In this document: positions 56,093-64,000 of the stretch, piece after piece
How positions within the stretch are numbered: position 1 is the first letter of the stretch
Layout of the letters: every line of letters begins with the position of its first letter
From: Candidatus Ribeiella danica
Lineage (GTDB): Bacteria; Chloroflexota; Chloroflexia; Chloroflexales; Roseiflexaceae
DNA length: 64,000 nt
NCBI GenBank assembly: GCA_016717335.1
Contig: JADKFS010000003.1
Location: 186,001 to 250,000 of the forward strand
Direction of reading: 5' to 3'
Notes under the pieces: model-generated
What the model saw: the letters and a program-made list of their open reading frames with translations, nothing else
Database searches by the model: none
Told to the model about the DNA's origin: nothing
Program-made: the position numbers and the translations under genes

Positions 56093-57220
56093 TTTCGACA
56101 GCGCTTGGCCCACCCGCAGCACCTCGTCCTCGGTGTTGTAGAAGTGCGCCGCGATGCGGATACCCTTGCCGCGCGGGATGCAGACGATCCCCTGCTGGGC
56201 GAGCCGCTCGCTGGCGGCCTTCGGGTCGTCCACCTCGGCGATCACGATGCCGGAGCGGCGCGCCGGGGCGGTGTCGGCCGAGACGCGGAACCCGCGCTCC
56301 TGCAGGTCGCCGATCGCGACGCCGGCCAGCATCAGCACCCGCTCGGCCACCGCTTCGATGCCGGCCTCCTGGATCAGCGCGAGGCTGGCGTGCAGGCCGA
56401 TCAGGTTGATCGTGTTGGTCGTGCCGATGTTGAAGCGCTCGGCGGTCGGCTGCAGCGTGAAGTTGTAGTCGAGGAAGTTGGCGAAGTCGACCACGCTCGA
56501 CGCGCCGACGTACGGCCCCGGCACCAGCTCGCCCAGCAGCTCGCGGCGGACGTACAGGAAGCCAGCGCCCTGCGGGCCGAGCAGCCACTTCTGCGAGCCG
56601 CAGGCCAGGAAGTCGACGTTGGCGGCCTGCGCGTCGAACGGCAGCGCGCCGAGCGACTGGATGCCGTCGACCACGAAGTAGATCCCGCGCTCCTTGCAGA
56701 TCCGCCCGACCGCCTCCAGGTCGTTGCGGAAGCCGGTGGCGAACACGACCGTGCTCATCGCGATCACGCGCGTGTGGCTGTCGATCCGCGACTGGAGCAT
56801 ATCCAGGTCGAGCCCGCCGTTCACCGCCGGCACCAGCTTGGTCAGCACGCCGCGGCGGGCCAGGTTCATCCACGGGTAGATGTTGGCCGGGTAGTCGCCG
56901 TCGAGCAGCAGCACGTTGTCGCCCGGCCGCAGCGGCAGGCTGAGCGCAGCGGTGTTGACGCCTGCGGCGGTGTTCGGCATCAGCGCGATCTCGTCGACCG
57001 AGCGCGCGTTGACCAGCGCCGCGCAGCGCTTGCGCAGGTCGAGGAACGTGGCCAGGACATCGGCGTACCATTCGGCGGGCGGCAGCCGCGCGCTGCGCTC
57101 GTTGAACTCGTTCATCGCCGCGAGGGCGCGCGTGTTCAGCGGCGACACGCCGGCGTGGTTGAAGTAGGCGCAGCGCTCGGTGATCGGGTAGAGCTGGCGG
57201 TACGGAGTTGGGTCGAGCAT
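56087..57220 (-). CDS. Class V aminotransferase (cysteine desulfurase-like fold)
   Basis: Encodes about 377 residues from the ATG at 57220 with AAAGGA 7 nt upstream. ERCAYFNHAGVSPLNTRAL is the N-terminal substrate segment; IALMPNTAAGVNTAAL binds the cofactor phosphate; FVVDGIQSLGALPFD carries the PLP Asp; FLACGSQKWLLGPQGAGFLY carries the PLP lysine (K in SQKWL). No reactive-loop Cys typical of NifS/SufS is visible, so it is a class V enzyme of uncertain substrate (isopenicillin-epimerase-like or desulfurase-like) rather than a clear cysteine desulfurase. Confidence 0.88.
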   Translation of the reverse strand: MLDPTPYRQLYPITERCAYFNHAGVSPLNTRALAAMNEFNERSARLPPAEWYADVLATFLDLRKRCAALVNARSVDEIALMPNTAAGVNTAALSLPLRPGDNVLLLDGDYPANIYPWMNLARRGVLTKLVPAVNGGLDLDMLQSRIDSHTRVIAMSTVVFATGFRNDLEAVGRICKERGIYFVVDGIQSLGALPFDAQAANVDFLACGSQKWLLGPQGAGFLYVRRELLGELVPGPYVGASSVVDFANFLDYNFTLQPTAERFNIGTTNTINLIGLHASLALIQEAGIEAVAERVLMLAGVAIGDLQERGFRVSADTAPARRSGIVIAEVDDPKAASERLAQQGIVCIPRGKGIRIAAHFYNTEDEVLRVGQALSKL

Positions 57221-57835
57221 CGTAGATCCTTTCGGCAAAGCATGGCACTATGCGACGGTAGAGCGCTGGAATGTTCCAACGGGCTAACGTTTCAACGTGA
57301 CTATGACTCGCCACAACGATATCGGGTGGGACGCCTGTAAGGGCGAATGATACCACACGAAAAGGTATCGATCGTGATGATCGTCTATTGTTTTTGTAGC
57401 TGCGTGTCTCACTCAGTTGATCGACCATAGGCCATAGACCATAGACGATGGTTGTGCACTATCGTCCATCGTCCATCGCCTAGCGTCGGATTGGTATTGG
57501 GCATGCGCCACGATGGCTGCAACTGGTACGGCATGATTTGCCGGAGGAGGCTGGGGGAAGAGGCGCGGGTTGCCTCGTGCAGCAGGTTGGCGGTCGTCGG
57601 TGAGACGTATACCATCAACAAGCGCCGCCGCAATCTGCAATCGACAAGCTGCAATCTGCAATGGCACGCGGCGGGAGGGCCGGGGGCGCAGCGCCCCGGA
57701 GAAAACGGAGCACAGCTTGGCGCTGTGCTATACTCAGGCGGCACCCGCGGCAGCGAGAGCAAATAGAGTACCTTGGTGGTTCCTTCTCAGACAGCATCTG
57801 CGACGAGCATGTGGAAGCGGTAGTGTGAGGATGCG
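57221..57835. other. 615-bp intergenic region with repeats and a promoter
   Basis: 57412-57480: CCATAGACCATAGACGATGG with its inverted partner TATCGTCCATCGTCCATCG. 57490-57560: a core fragment of the GC-rich dispersed element (TTGGGCATGCGCCACGATGG, CATGATTTGCCGGAGGAGG). 57630-57665: CAATCTGCAATCGAC units. 57672-57702: the element end (GGGGCGCAGCGCCCCGGAGA). The GNAT promoter lies at 57726-57734. The 5' part (57240-57400) is AT-richer with no feature recognised. Confidence 0.55.
57726..57734 (+). promoter_or_regulatory. Extended -10 promoter candidate of the GNAT gene
   Basis: TGCTATACT directly after the end of the dispersed-repeat fragment; a small palindrome CACAGCTTGGCGCTGTG overlaps its 5' side. 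Confidence 0.45.
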
Positions 57836-58261
57836 ATGGCAGACGAGTATCACCTGTACGATCGTGTGGCCACGCCCGCGGAGTACCGCGCGATCTGCGA
57901 TGCGGTCGGCTGGGCGGCGGTCATGAACTTCGACGCCGCGCCCGCGGCGCTGCGCCGCTCGCTGTTCGGCGTCGTCGCGACCCGCGCCGGCGCGGCGGTG
58001 GGCATGGGCCGGGTGGTCGGCGATGGCGCGATCTTCTTCTACTTGCAGGATATCGCGGTGGTGCCCGGCCACCAGCACCGCGGCGTCGGCCGGATGATCA
58101 TGGCGCGGCTGATCGACTACCTGGCGCTGGCGGCGCCCGACCGCGCCTTCGTCGGCCTGTTCGCCGCCGAGGGCTCCGGCTCGTTCTACGAGCGCTACGG
58201 CTTTCGCGCCTACCCGGCGCTCACCGGCATGTTCCAGGTCGCGCCGCTGACCGACGACTGA
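57836..58261 (+). CDS. GNAT-family N-acetyltransferase
   Basis: Encodes 141 residues. LQDIAVVPGHQHRGVGRMIM is the acetyl-CoA binding motif A (with HRGVGR for the Q/R-x-x-G-x-G loop), and GSGSFYERYGFRAYP is the C-terminal GNAT motif B. It is a small single-domain acetyltransferase acting on an unknown amine. It is followed 46 bp later by the helicase gene on the same strand. Confidence 0.9.
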   Translation: MADEYHLYDRVATPAEYRAICDAVGWAAVMNFDAAPAALRRSLFGVVATRAGAAVGMGRVVGDGAIFFYLQDIAVVPGHQHRGVGRMIMARLIDYLALAAPDRAFVGLFAAEGSGSFYERYGFRAYPALTGMFQVAPLTDD

Positions 58262-58307
58262 CTGCGATTGTGTGGCATAATACCGGGACACTCTCACAGC
58301 TGAACGG

Positions 58308-60254
58308 ATGTTTCAACCCATGCAGTTTCTCTCCTCGCTCAACCCCGAGCAGCGCGCCGCGGTGACGGCCCCGCTCGGCCCGGTGCTGGTGCGCGCCGGG
58401 GCCGGCAGCGGCAAGACCCGCGTGCTGACGCTGCGGATCGCCTACCTGATCGAGCAGCACCAGGCCGCGCCGTCGGGCATCCTGGCGCTGACCTTCACGA
58501 ACAAGGCCGCCAAGGAGATGCGCGAGCGGCTGCGCAAGCAGCTCGGCAACCGGGTGCGCGGGCTGACCACCGGCACGTTTCACGCCGTCTGTGCGAAGCT
58601 GCTGCGCGCCGAGATCGCCGGCCGGATCGGCCACTACACCGCCGACTTCACGATCTACGCGGCCGACGAGCAGATCCAGCTGGCGGCGGCGGCGCTCGAC
58701 GCCGCGAAGGAGCGCCCGCCCGCGCTGCTCGAGCCCGACGACCTGCTGCGCCGGATCTCGCGCGCCAAGAGCCGGCTGCTCTCGCCGCGCATGGCCGCGC
58801 GCTTCGCCAAGGACCCGCTCGAGGCCTTCGTCGCCGCGTGCTACCGGCGCTACCAGCGCTCGCTCGAGCGCGCCAACGCGCTCGACTTCGACGATATGAT
58901 CCTGCTGGCCCACCAGCTGCTCAGCGAGCACCCCGACGTGCTGGAGGAGTACCAGCGCCGCTGGTCGCACGTGCTGGTCGACGAGTACCAGGACACCGAC
59001 CCGAGCCAGTACGCGCTGATCGAGCTGCTGTCGCGGCCGGCCGGCGGTCGCCCGCGCTCTCTGTTCGCGGTCGGCGATGGGATGCAGGCGATCTACGGCT
59101 TCCGCAACGCCGACCACTCGATCATCACGCGCTTCGCGGCCGACTTCCCCGAGGCGCAGGTGATCGAGCTGGCGACCAACTACCGCAGCCGCCAGTCGAT
59201 CCTCGACGCGGCCTACGCGATCATCCGCCACAGCCGCGCGGTGCCGCCGATGGCCCTGCGCGCCGCGGCGGCGGCCCGGCCCGGCGAGCGTTGCCTGATG
59301 ATCTTGGACGCGAAGGACGGCCGCGACGAGGCCGCGCAGATCGCGCGCAGCATCGCCGATCTGGCCGGCCAGGGGCGGCGCTTCCGCGAGGTCGCCATCC
59401 TCTACCGCACCCGCCACATGAGCCGCGCGCTCGAGTCGGCGCTGCGCCACGCGCGCGTGCCCTACAGCGTGCGCGGCAGCACCGGCTTCTACGACCGCGC
59501 GGTGATCCGCGACGCACTGGCCTACCTGCGGGCGATCAATAACCCGGCCGACAACCTCAGCCTGACGCGGATCGCCAACGTGCCGGCGCGCGGGCTTGGC
59601 GCCCAGTCGCTCGCCGCGCTGTCGGTCTTCGCGGCCCAGAGCGGCCTCTCGCTCTCCGACGCGCTCGGCCGGCCCGAGGCGTGGAAGGGACTCTCGGCCA
59701 AGGCGACCGACGGCGCCAGGCTGCTGGCCTCGCTGCTGGCGCGCTGGCGCGGCTTCGCCAGTGGCACCACCCCGCCCGACAGCCTGCTGGCCGACGTGCT
59801 GGAGCGCAGCGGGTACATGGCCGCGCTCCAGCAGCGGCTGGCGCCCGAGGAGCTGCCCGACGCGCGGGCGCACCTGCAGGAGCTGATGACCGCCGCCGGC
59901 GAGCACACCGACCTGGGCGAGTTCCTGCAGGAGGTCGCGCTGCTGACCAGCGCCGACGACTCGGACGACGAGCGCGACCAGGTGCAGCTGCTGACGATCC
60001 ACGCAGCGAAGGGGCTGGAGTGGCCGATCGTGTTTGTGGCCGGGATGGAGGAGGGCACGCTGCCGCACGAGCGCAGCCTGGTCACGCCGGAGGGCATCGA
60101 GGAGGAGCGGCGGCTGTGCTACGTCGCGCTGACGCGCGCCGGCGAGCGGCTGCACCTCTCGTGGGCGGCCGGGCGCGTGCGCGGCCAGCAGCTCAAGCGA
60201 TCGCGCTTCCTGGGCGAGATCGAGGCGTACGGCCGCGAGCGGATGGCGCGCTAG
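58308..60254 (+). CDS. UvrD/Rep-family DNA helicase (superfamily 1A)
   Basis: Encodes 648 residues. Motif Q/I: LNPEQRAAVTAP and VRAGAGSGKTRVL; Ia: LALTFTNKAAKEMRER; II: VLVDEYQDTDPSQY; III: AVGDGMQAIYGFRNAD; IV: VAILYRTRHMSR; V: LLTIHAAKGLEWPIVFV; VI: RLCYVALTRAGERL. It is an ATP-dependent 3'-5' helicase, shorter than UvrD/PcrA (about 720) because the C-terminal extension is missing. It probably acts in repair or replication restart. A second ATG at 58320 has no better ribosome site. CATAAT at about 58277 may serve as an own -10. Confidence 0.94.
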   Translation: MFQPMQFLSSLNPEQRAAVTAPLGPVLVRAGAGSGKTRVLTLRIAYLIEQHQAAPSGILALTFTNKAAKEMRERLRKQLGNRVRGLTTGTFHAVCAKLLRAEIAGRIGHYTADFTIYAADEQIQLAAAALDAAKERPPALLEPDDLLRRISRAKSRLLSPRMAARFAKDPLEAFVAACYRRYQRSLERANALDFDDMILLAHQLLSEHPDVLEEYQRRWSHVLVDEYQDTDPSQYALIELLSRPAGGRPRSLFAVGDGMQAIYGFRNADHSIITRFAADFPEAQVIELATNYRSRQSILDAAYAIIRHSRAVPPMALRAAAAARPGERCLMILDAKDGRDEAAQIARSIADLAGQGRRFREVAILYRTRHMSRALESALRHARVPYSVRGSTGFYDRAVIRDALAYLRAINNPADNLSLTRIANVPARGLGAQSLAALSVFAAQSGLSLSDALGRPEAWKGLSAKATDGARLLASLLARWRGFASGTTPPDSLLADVLERSGYMAALQQRLAPEELPDARAHLQELMTAAGEHTDLGEFLQEVALLTSADDSDDERDQVQLLTIHAAKGLEWPIVFVAGMEEGTLPHERSLVTPEGIEEERRLCYVALTRAGERLHLSWAAGRVRGQQLKRSRFLGEIEAYGRERMAR

Positions 60255-60269
60255 AGCCGGTCAAAAAAT

Positions 60270-60455
60270 ACCTCAGGCCAAGCCGCCAAGCTCGCGAAGG
60301 CACCAGAAGGGCAATATCTTTGTGGCTTTGCGGCTTCGTGCGAGCAGATCTCGAAAACTCGACCGATGCTCTGTGCCGCTGGTAGAGAATCCGCGAATAA
60401 CGCGAATTGGTATGCCTTCGCCGTACCGGCTACTGATTACTGACGACTGACTACT
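60270..60455. repeat. Cluster of three short palindromic repeats
   Basis: GCCAAGCCGCCAAGCTCGCG with its partner TTTGTGGCTTTGCGGCTTCG (60282-60343); AATCCGCGAATAACGCGAAT (60389-60408), related to the array at 21876; and CTACTGATTACTGACGACTG (60430-60449). They fill the gap between convergent genes. Confidence 0.75.
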
Positions 60456-60459
60456 GGCT

Positions 60460-61584
60460 CTAGCGTCTGCGCACCACCAGGTGCTCGTCCTCGCGCGTCG
60501 CGCGGATGTTGCTGACGCCCCGCAGCGGCTCGGGCATGAGGATGTGGCGGCGGTACGGCCCGACGCGGACGATCAGCTCGTCGCCGCTGATCGTCAGCTG
60601 CAGCGCGCCCTTGGGTAGCCCGGGCAGCGCGATCGCCACCGCCGGCGCGCCCTGCCACTGCTCGGCGATCGGCGCCGGCGCTCGCGTGCCAAGCAGCCTG
60701 TCGCCGTGGTCGAGCCCGTCGCCCAGCGCGCCGAGCGAGGCCAGCCCCGGATCGCCGTCCGTCAGCTCGAAGCGCAGCAGCGGCAGCGCCGGCCAGATCG
60801 CGCTGGCCTCGGACAGCAGGGCATCTTCGTGGGCGGCGAACGACGAGCCGGCCAGCGGCGCCGGCAGCAGCGGCCCGGCCACGATCGCCCCGACCGCCAG
60901 GCCGTGCAGGTGCAGCGCCGGGATGGCCATGCGCGCCTCCTCAAGCGCCGGCCGGTCGGGCCGCAGCACGAACTGCGCCGACGACGCGCCGGGCGCCGTG
61001 ACCAGCGCGCGCAGGCGCTCGATCTTGACGCGCAGCTCCTGGGTGTTGCCGATCATCTCGGTGGGCATGAAGCTGGTCGGCAGCAGCGCGCGCCCGACCG
61101 AGGCCGAGCTGCGGCCCGGCCCGCGGTCCAGCCCGAGCAGCAGCCTGATGATCCAGCGCAGCCCGTCGGGGATCGCCAGCATGCGCAGCAGCAGATCGTG
61201 CGCGCCGCCGTCGAGCACGACCAGATCGTAGCGCGCGGCCAGCTCGCCCAGGCGCAGCATGCCGAAGAGCATCTCGATCCCGGGCGGCAGCGGCAGCTCG
61301 TCGCCGGCGATCGGCGGCATCTCGCCGTGCATCTGGCCGCGCACGCGCTCCCAGCCGGACGACATCTCGGCCGGGCTGTCGATCGCCAGCGCGTCCAGCC
61401 GCGGCGCGATCTCGGCGGGGCTCCCGCCTACCGCGACCCCGAGCAGCGCGCTCAGGCTGTAGGCCGGCCCCAGGCTCAGCAGCAGCGTGCGCTGGCCCTG
61501 GCTCGCGCCCCTCAGCGCGGCTGCCGCTGCCGCCGTGGCGATGCCTGATCCGGCGTTGCCGGTGAAGACGAGAATCCTTGTCAT
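60460..61584 (-). CDS. ArsA/Get3-like protein with degenerate P-loop (pseudo-ATPase)
   Basis: Encodes 374 residues from the ATG at 61584. Strand 1 and P-loop read ILVFTGNAGSGIATAAAAAA: the deviant Walker A lysines of ArsA (GKGGVGKT) are both missing (GNAGSGIAT). RTLLLSLGPAYSLSALLG corresponds to the ArsA switch I region (normally STDPAHSL), and YDLVVLDGGAHDLLLRML to the Walker B/switch II region. The C-terminal about 85 residues (QLTISGDELIVRVGPYRR) form the alpha-crystallin-like cap seen in several bacterial ArsA homologues. ATP hydrolysis is unlikely; it may act as a scaffold or partner of a true ArsA encoded elsewhere. Confidence 0.78.
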   Translation of the reverse strand: MTRILVFTGNAGSGIATAAAAAALRGASQGQRTLLLSLGPAYSLSALLGVAVGGSPAEIAPRLDALAIDSPAEMSSGWERVRGQMHGEMPPIAGDELPLPPGIEMLFGMLRLGELAARYDLVVLDGGAHDLLLRMLAIPDGLRWIIRLLLGLDRGPGRSSASVGRALLPTSFMPTEMIGNTQELRVKIERLRALVTAPGASSAQFVLRPDRPALEEARMAIPALHLHGLAVGAIVAGPLLPAPLAGSSFAAHEDALLSEASAIWPALPLLRFELTDGDPGLASLGALGDGLDHGDRLLGTRAPAPIAEQWQGAPAVAIALPGLPKGALQLTISGDELIVRVGPYRRHILMPEPLRGVSNIRATREDEHLVVRRR

Positions 61585-61639
61585 AAGTCTCTTATTCTCT
61601 ATGGCGGCCAGTTGGCTGTAGTGTAACACGCCGATGCTG

Positions 61640-62092
61640 TCTCGTCACTTGTGCGGGGCTGCGCGCCCCGTGCCCCTGCGAGCTGCAGCCCGCACCGCTC
61701 TCGGGGGCTGCGCGCCCCCGCGCCCCTCGTCACTTGTGCGGGGGGCTGCGCGCCCCCCGTGCCCCCGCGGGCGGGGGTGGGCCGCCACCCCCGCCGCCCC
61801 CCGGCCGGGGCTGGCGCCCCTGGACCCCAAAATAACCTCGCCTCGTCTGCAAGGCTTGACGCGCATGCCCGGCTGAATCCACACGCAGCGGGAGGCAACT
61901 GGCCTCGCAGGTATGGTGCTGGGCATGCGCCACCACTATCGGATATGCCACAGGCATCATTTGCCGGAGGGGGGCCGGGGGAACCGGCGCGGGTTCCCCC
62001 GGGCGGGGGCCGGGGGCGCAGCGCCCCGGAAGAAAGGGACCGGGGTGAAACACCTGGAAGAAAGGGGCCGGGGGCACAGCGCCCCGACAAAA
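61640..62092. repeat. GC-rich dispersed element, copy D
   Basis: GGGGCTGCGCGCCCC units at 61657, 61703 and 61740; CCGCCACCCCCGCCGCCCCC; the core GGCTTGACGCGCATGCCCGG; GGGAGGCAACTGGCCTCGCA; TGGGCATGCGCCACCACT; GGCATCATTTGCCGGAGGGG; the GGGGGAACC..GGTTCCCCC hairpin; and GGGGCGCAGCGCCCCGGAAG. Confidence 0.88.
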
Positions 62093-62131
62093 ACTTGGAA
62101 TAGTCATCCCCTGGATCATCCCCGGATGGCA

Positions 62132-62168
62132 TGCTATCATTCCATTCTCCCCCACCGGGTGCTATCAT
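62132..62168 (+). promoter_or_regulatory. Two extended -10-like boxes upstream of the kinase gene
   Basis: TGCTATCAT at 62132-62140 and again at 62160-62168, each followed by a CATTCC or similar string. Either could be the -10 region, or the pair could be a binding-site repeat. Confidence 0.35.
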
Positions 62169-62218
62169 AGCATTCCACTACCTGGGTTGTTGGAGGACTC
62201 TTCGCGTGGAGGTCAGCT

Positions 62219-64000
62219 ATGGGCGAACTCGCCGGCCGCAACCTCGGCCCCTACCGGCTGCTCGATCAGCTCGGCGCTGGGGGCATGGCGACCGTCTACA
62301 AGGCCTATCAGGCGGCGATGGACCGCTACGTCGCAATCAAGGTGCTGCCGGGCCATCTGGCACAGGACCCGAGCTTCCGCGCGCGCTTCGAGCGCGAGGC
62401 CCGCACGATTGCTCGCCTGGAGCACCGCTACATTCTGCCGGTCTACGACGTGGCCGAGGATCAGGGCATCCCCTACCTGGTGATGCGCCTGACCGACGGC
62501 GGCGATATGAGCGCGCTAATCAACGGCGGCAAGCTGCCGATCGCCCGCGCGCTCGAGCTGACCGCCCAGGTGGCCGAGGCGCTCGAGTACGCGCATCGCC
62601 AGGGGGTGATCCACCGCGATGTCAAGCCGGCCAATGTACTGATCAGCCGCGACGGCGACGCGCTGCTGTCCGATTTTGGGATCGCCAAGATCTACGCCGA
62701 GACGCTCCAGCTCACCAGCGACGGCGCTATGGTCGGCACGCCCACCTACATGGCGCCCGAGCAGCTGCAGGGGAAGGGCGTCGATCCGCGCACCGACGTC
62801 TACTCGCTCGGCGTGGTGCTGTACCAGTCGCTGACCGGCGAGTGCCCGTTCGTGGCCGAGACTCCGCTGGCGGTGGCGCTGATGCACATCCACAACCCGC
62901 TGCGACCGCCGCGCCAGATCAACCCGGCGATCCCGGAGTCAGTCGAGCGGATCATCCTGCGCGCGCTTGCCAAGAGTCCTGACGATCGCTTTCAGACCGC
63001 CGGCGAGATGGCCGAGGCGCTGCGCGCTGCGCTGGTCGATCGCATCCGCCCTGTCGATCTCCCGCCGCCTGTGGCGCCGGATCCGGAGCAGCCGGCGCCC
63101 GTGGCTCCACCCGCGCCGGCTTCGCTGCCCGCCCCAGGCGCCCGACCGAGCAGGCGAACGTGGTGGCTGGCTGGCGCGGGCCTGGTCGCCGTGGTGGTGG
63201 TCGCGGCGCTGGCGTTCAGCCTGACGCGCAGCCCGGCGAGCGGCGGGACTGCCGGCGCGACGACGAGTCCAGCCGGCGGCGAAGCGGCGACGGGCGTGCT
63301 GCCGGCCGGCGTTGGCCAGGCGCTCGATACCGCCATGCGCCAGATCGACGCGAACGATGCCGGTGCCGCGCTGGAGACGCTCAAGCCCGCGCTGGAGACG
63401 AATCCGGACGCCCCCGACCTGCTGGCGGCGCGCGGCATCGCGCACTCGATCTACACGGGCGCCGACGAAGCTCGCAAAGACATCGAGCGCGCGCTCGGTC
63501 TCGCCCCGAACAACGCGCTGGTCTACTACGCGCGCGGCTACCTGAACCAGCGCACCGACAAGAGCGACGAGGCGATCGCGGACTATACGCGCGCGATCGA
63601 GCTGGACCCCGCGTTTGCGCGTGCCTACTACCAGCGCAGCGTGCTGCTGAACTACCCGAAGAACGATAGTGCGGGGCAGCGTCGCGATCTCGACCGCGCG
63701 ATCGGGATCGACCCTGACTTCGTGGCCGCGCGGATGGATCGCGCCTGGGCGCTGTACTACTCGCACGAGCTAGATGGCGCGCTGGCGGATGTCGAGCACG
63801 TGGTGGGGCTCGACCCGCAGCGCGGTGACGCGCTGCACTTGCGCGCACTCATCCATGCGGGCCAGGGGCGCGCGGCCGAGGCGAAGCGCGACTTCGCCGC
63901 CGCCGCGGCGGCCGCGCCCGACGACAAGGGTATCCTCAGCGATGGGGCCGAGTTTCTGGTGCGGCAGGGCGACTACGCGGCGGCGTTGGCCGCCGCAGAC
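62219..64000 (+). CDS. Membrane Ser/Thr protein kinase (PknB-like) with C-terminal TPRs, 3' end outside window
   Basis: The frame is open for 594 codons to the edge. Kinase domain (about 10-270): GPYRLLDQLGAGGMATVYKA (glycine loop), YVAIKVLPG (VAIK lysine), VIHRDVKPANVLIS (catalytic loop), LLSDFGIAK (DFG) and GTPTYMAPEQL (activation segment/APE). Then a Pro/Ala-rich juxtamembrane stretch, one membrane segment (about 313-334, WWLAGAGLVAVVVVAALAFS), and extracellular TPRs (RAIELDPAFARAYYQRS, VVGLDPQRGDALHLRALIH). GGAGG lies 6 nt before the ATG. It would sense an external or envelope signal and phosphorylate cytoplasmic targets. Plus-strand overlapping frames (62131-62982, 62187-62483) are shadows. 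Confidence 0.93.
   Translation, partial: MGELAGRNLGPYRLLDQLGAGGMATVYKAYQAAMDRYVAIKVLPGHLAQDPSFRARFEREARTIARLEHRYILPVYDVAEDQGIPYLVMRLTDGGDMSALINGGKLPIARALELTAQVAEALEYAHRQGVIHRDVKPANVLISRDGDALLSDFGIAKIYAETLQLTSDGAMVGTPTYMAPEQLQGKGVDPRTDVYSLGVVLYQSLTGECPFVAETPLAVALMHIHNPLRPPRQINPAIPESVERIILRALAKSPDDRFQTAGEMAEALRAALVDRIRPVDLPPPVAPDPEQPAPVAPPAPASLPAPGARPSRRTWWLAGAGLVAVVVVAALAFSLTRSPASGGTAGATTSPAGGEAATGVLPAGVGQALDTAMRQIDANDAGAALETLKPALETNPDAPDLLAARGIAHSIYTGADEARKDIERALGLAPNNALVYYARGYLNQRTDKSDEAIADYTRAIELDPAFARAYYQRSVLLNYPKNDSAGQRRDLDRAIGIDPDFVAARMDRAWALYYSHELDGALADVEHVVGLDPQRGDALHLRALIHAGQGRAAEAKRDFAAAAAAAPDDKGILSDGAEFLVRQGDYAAALAAAD

Larger units (their letters stand above)
61585..62218. other. 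634-bp divergent region: repeat copy D and kinase promoter
   Basis: 61640-62092 is a full copy of the GC-rich dispersed element. 62093-62218 is the leader of the kinase gene with TGCTATCAT twice (62132 and 62160). Frames crossing the element are not called. Confidence 0.6.

Noticed and set aside
56087..57220. Calling the class V aminotransferase a cysteine desulfurase (sufS/iscS)
   Set aside because: PLP motifs fit but no catalytic loop cysteine is visible and no suf/isc genes are adjacent.

Overview
The window is about 64 kb of GC-rich bacterial chromosome with 48 protein genes (two cut by the window edges) and two tRNA genes. The best taxonomic marker is a gene set for the glyoxylate-assimilating half of the 3-hydroxypropionate bi-cycle (mch, mcl, mct, smtB, smtA and meh at 46974-54986). 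That set is characteristic of Chloroflexales (Chloroflexus/Roseiflexus-type filamentous Chloroflexota). Giant cyclase-ATPase-TPR proteins, CHAT proteases, TPR kinases and very abundant intergenic repeats fit the same group. The assignment is inference; there is no rRNA or photosynthesis gene here.

Layout. 1-6.3 kb: NYN-domain protein (partial), class I photolyase, TPR protein, MFS exporter with a small HTH regulator. 6.7-14.5 kb: small membrane protein, a 1394-residue soluble-adenylyl-cyclase-like protein, prephenate dehydrogenase, a membrane/PDZ gene pair, and a secreted LPNTG protein. 14.6-21.9 kb: a cassette of two related ECF-like sigma factors flanking a translationally overlapping pair (TPR-CHAT caspase-like protease and intracellular subtilase), closed by a soluble double zinc-finger protein. 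22.3-27.6 kb: aldo/keto reductase, tsaD, secreted PGRP amidase. 28-36.2 kb: epimerase and membrane STAS protein; dimethylglycine/sarcosine dehydrogenase-like gene fused in operon with etfB and etfA; cysK. 36.3-40.2 kb: complete ECF vitamin-type transporter and tRNA-Glu/tRNA-Asp. 40.4-45.4 kb: MarR-controlled heterodimeric ABC exporter with a deazaflavin-type oxidoreductase gene between its two halves. 46.1-55 kb: Yip1-like protein and the 3HP bi-cycle cluster. 55.2-64 kb: PPK2, class V aminotransferase, GNAT, UvrD-type helicase, ArsA-like pseudo-ATPase, and a membrane Ser/Thr kinase with TPRs (cut by the right edge).

The most unusual property is the repeat load. Almost every long intergenic gap holds palindromic arrays of 7-8-nt units, a roughly 400-bp GC-rich dispersed element with a conserved core (at least four long copies), or a hairpin element whose two copies differ in sequence but both keep perfect pairing. 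The same short repeats also sit in frame inside four conserved proteins (photolyase, TsaD twice, an ECF ATPase, an ABC exporter), adding about 30-60 residues each time.

The best candidate for an undescribed system is the sigma/CHAT/subtilase/zinc-finger cassette at 14592-21879. It resembles, in parts list only, the TPR-CHAT protease and sigma-factor regulation known from type III-E CRISPR, but there is no CRISPR array or Cas gene here. No transposase, integrase, phage gene or CRISPR array was recognised in the window.
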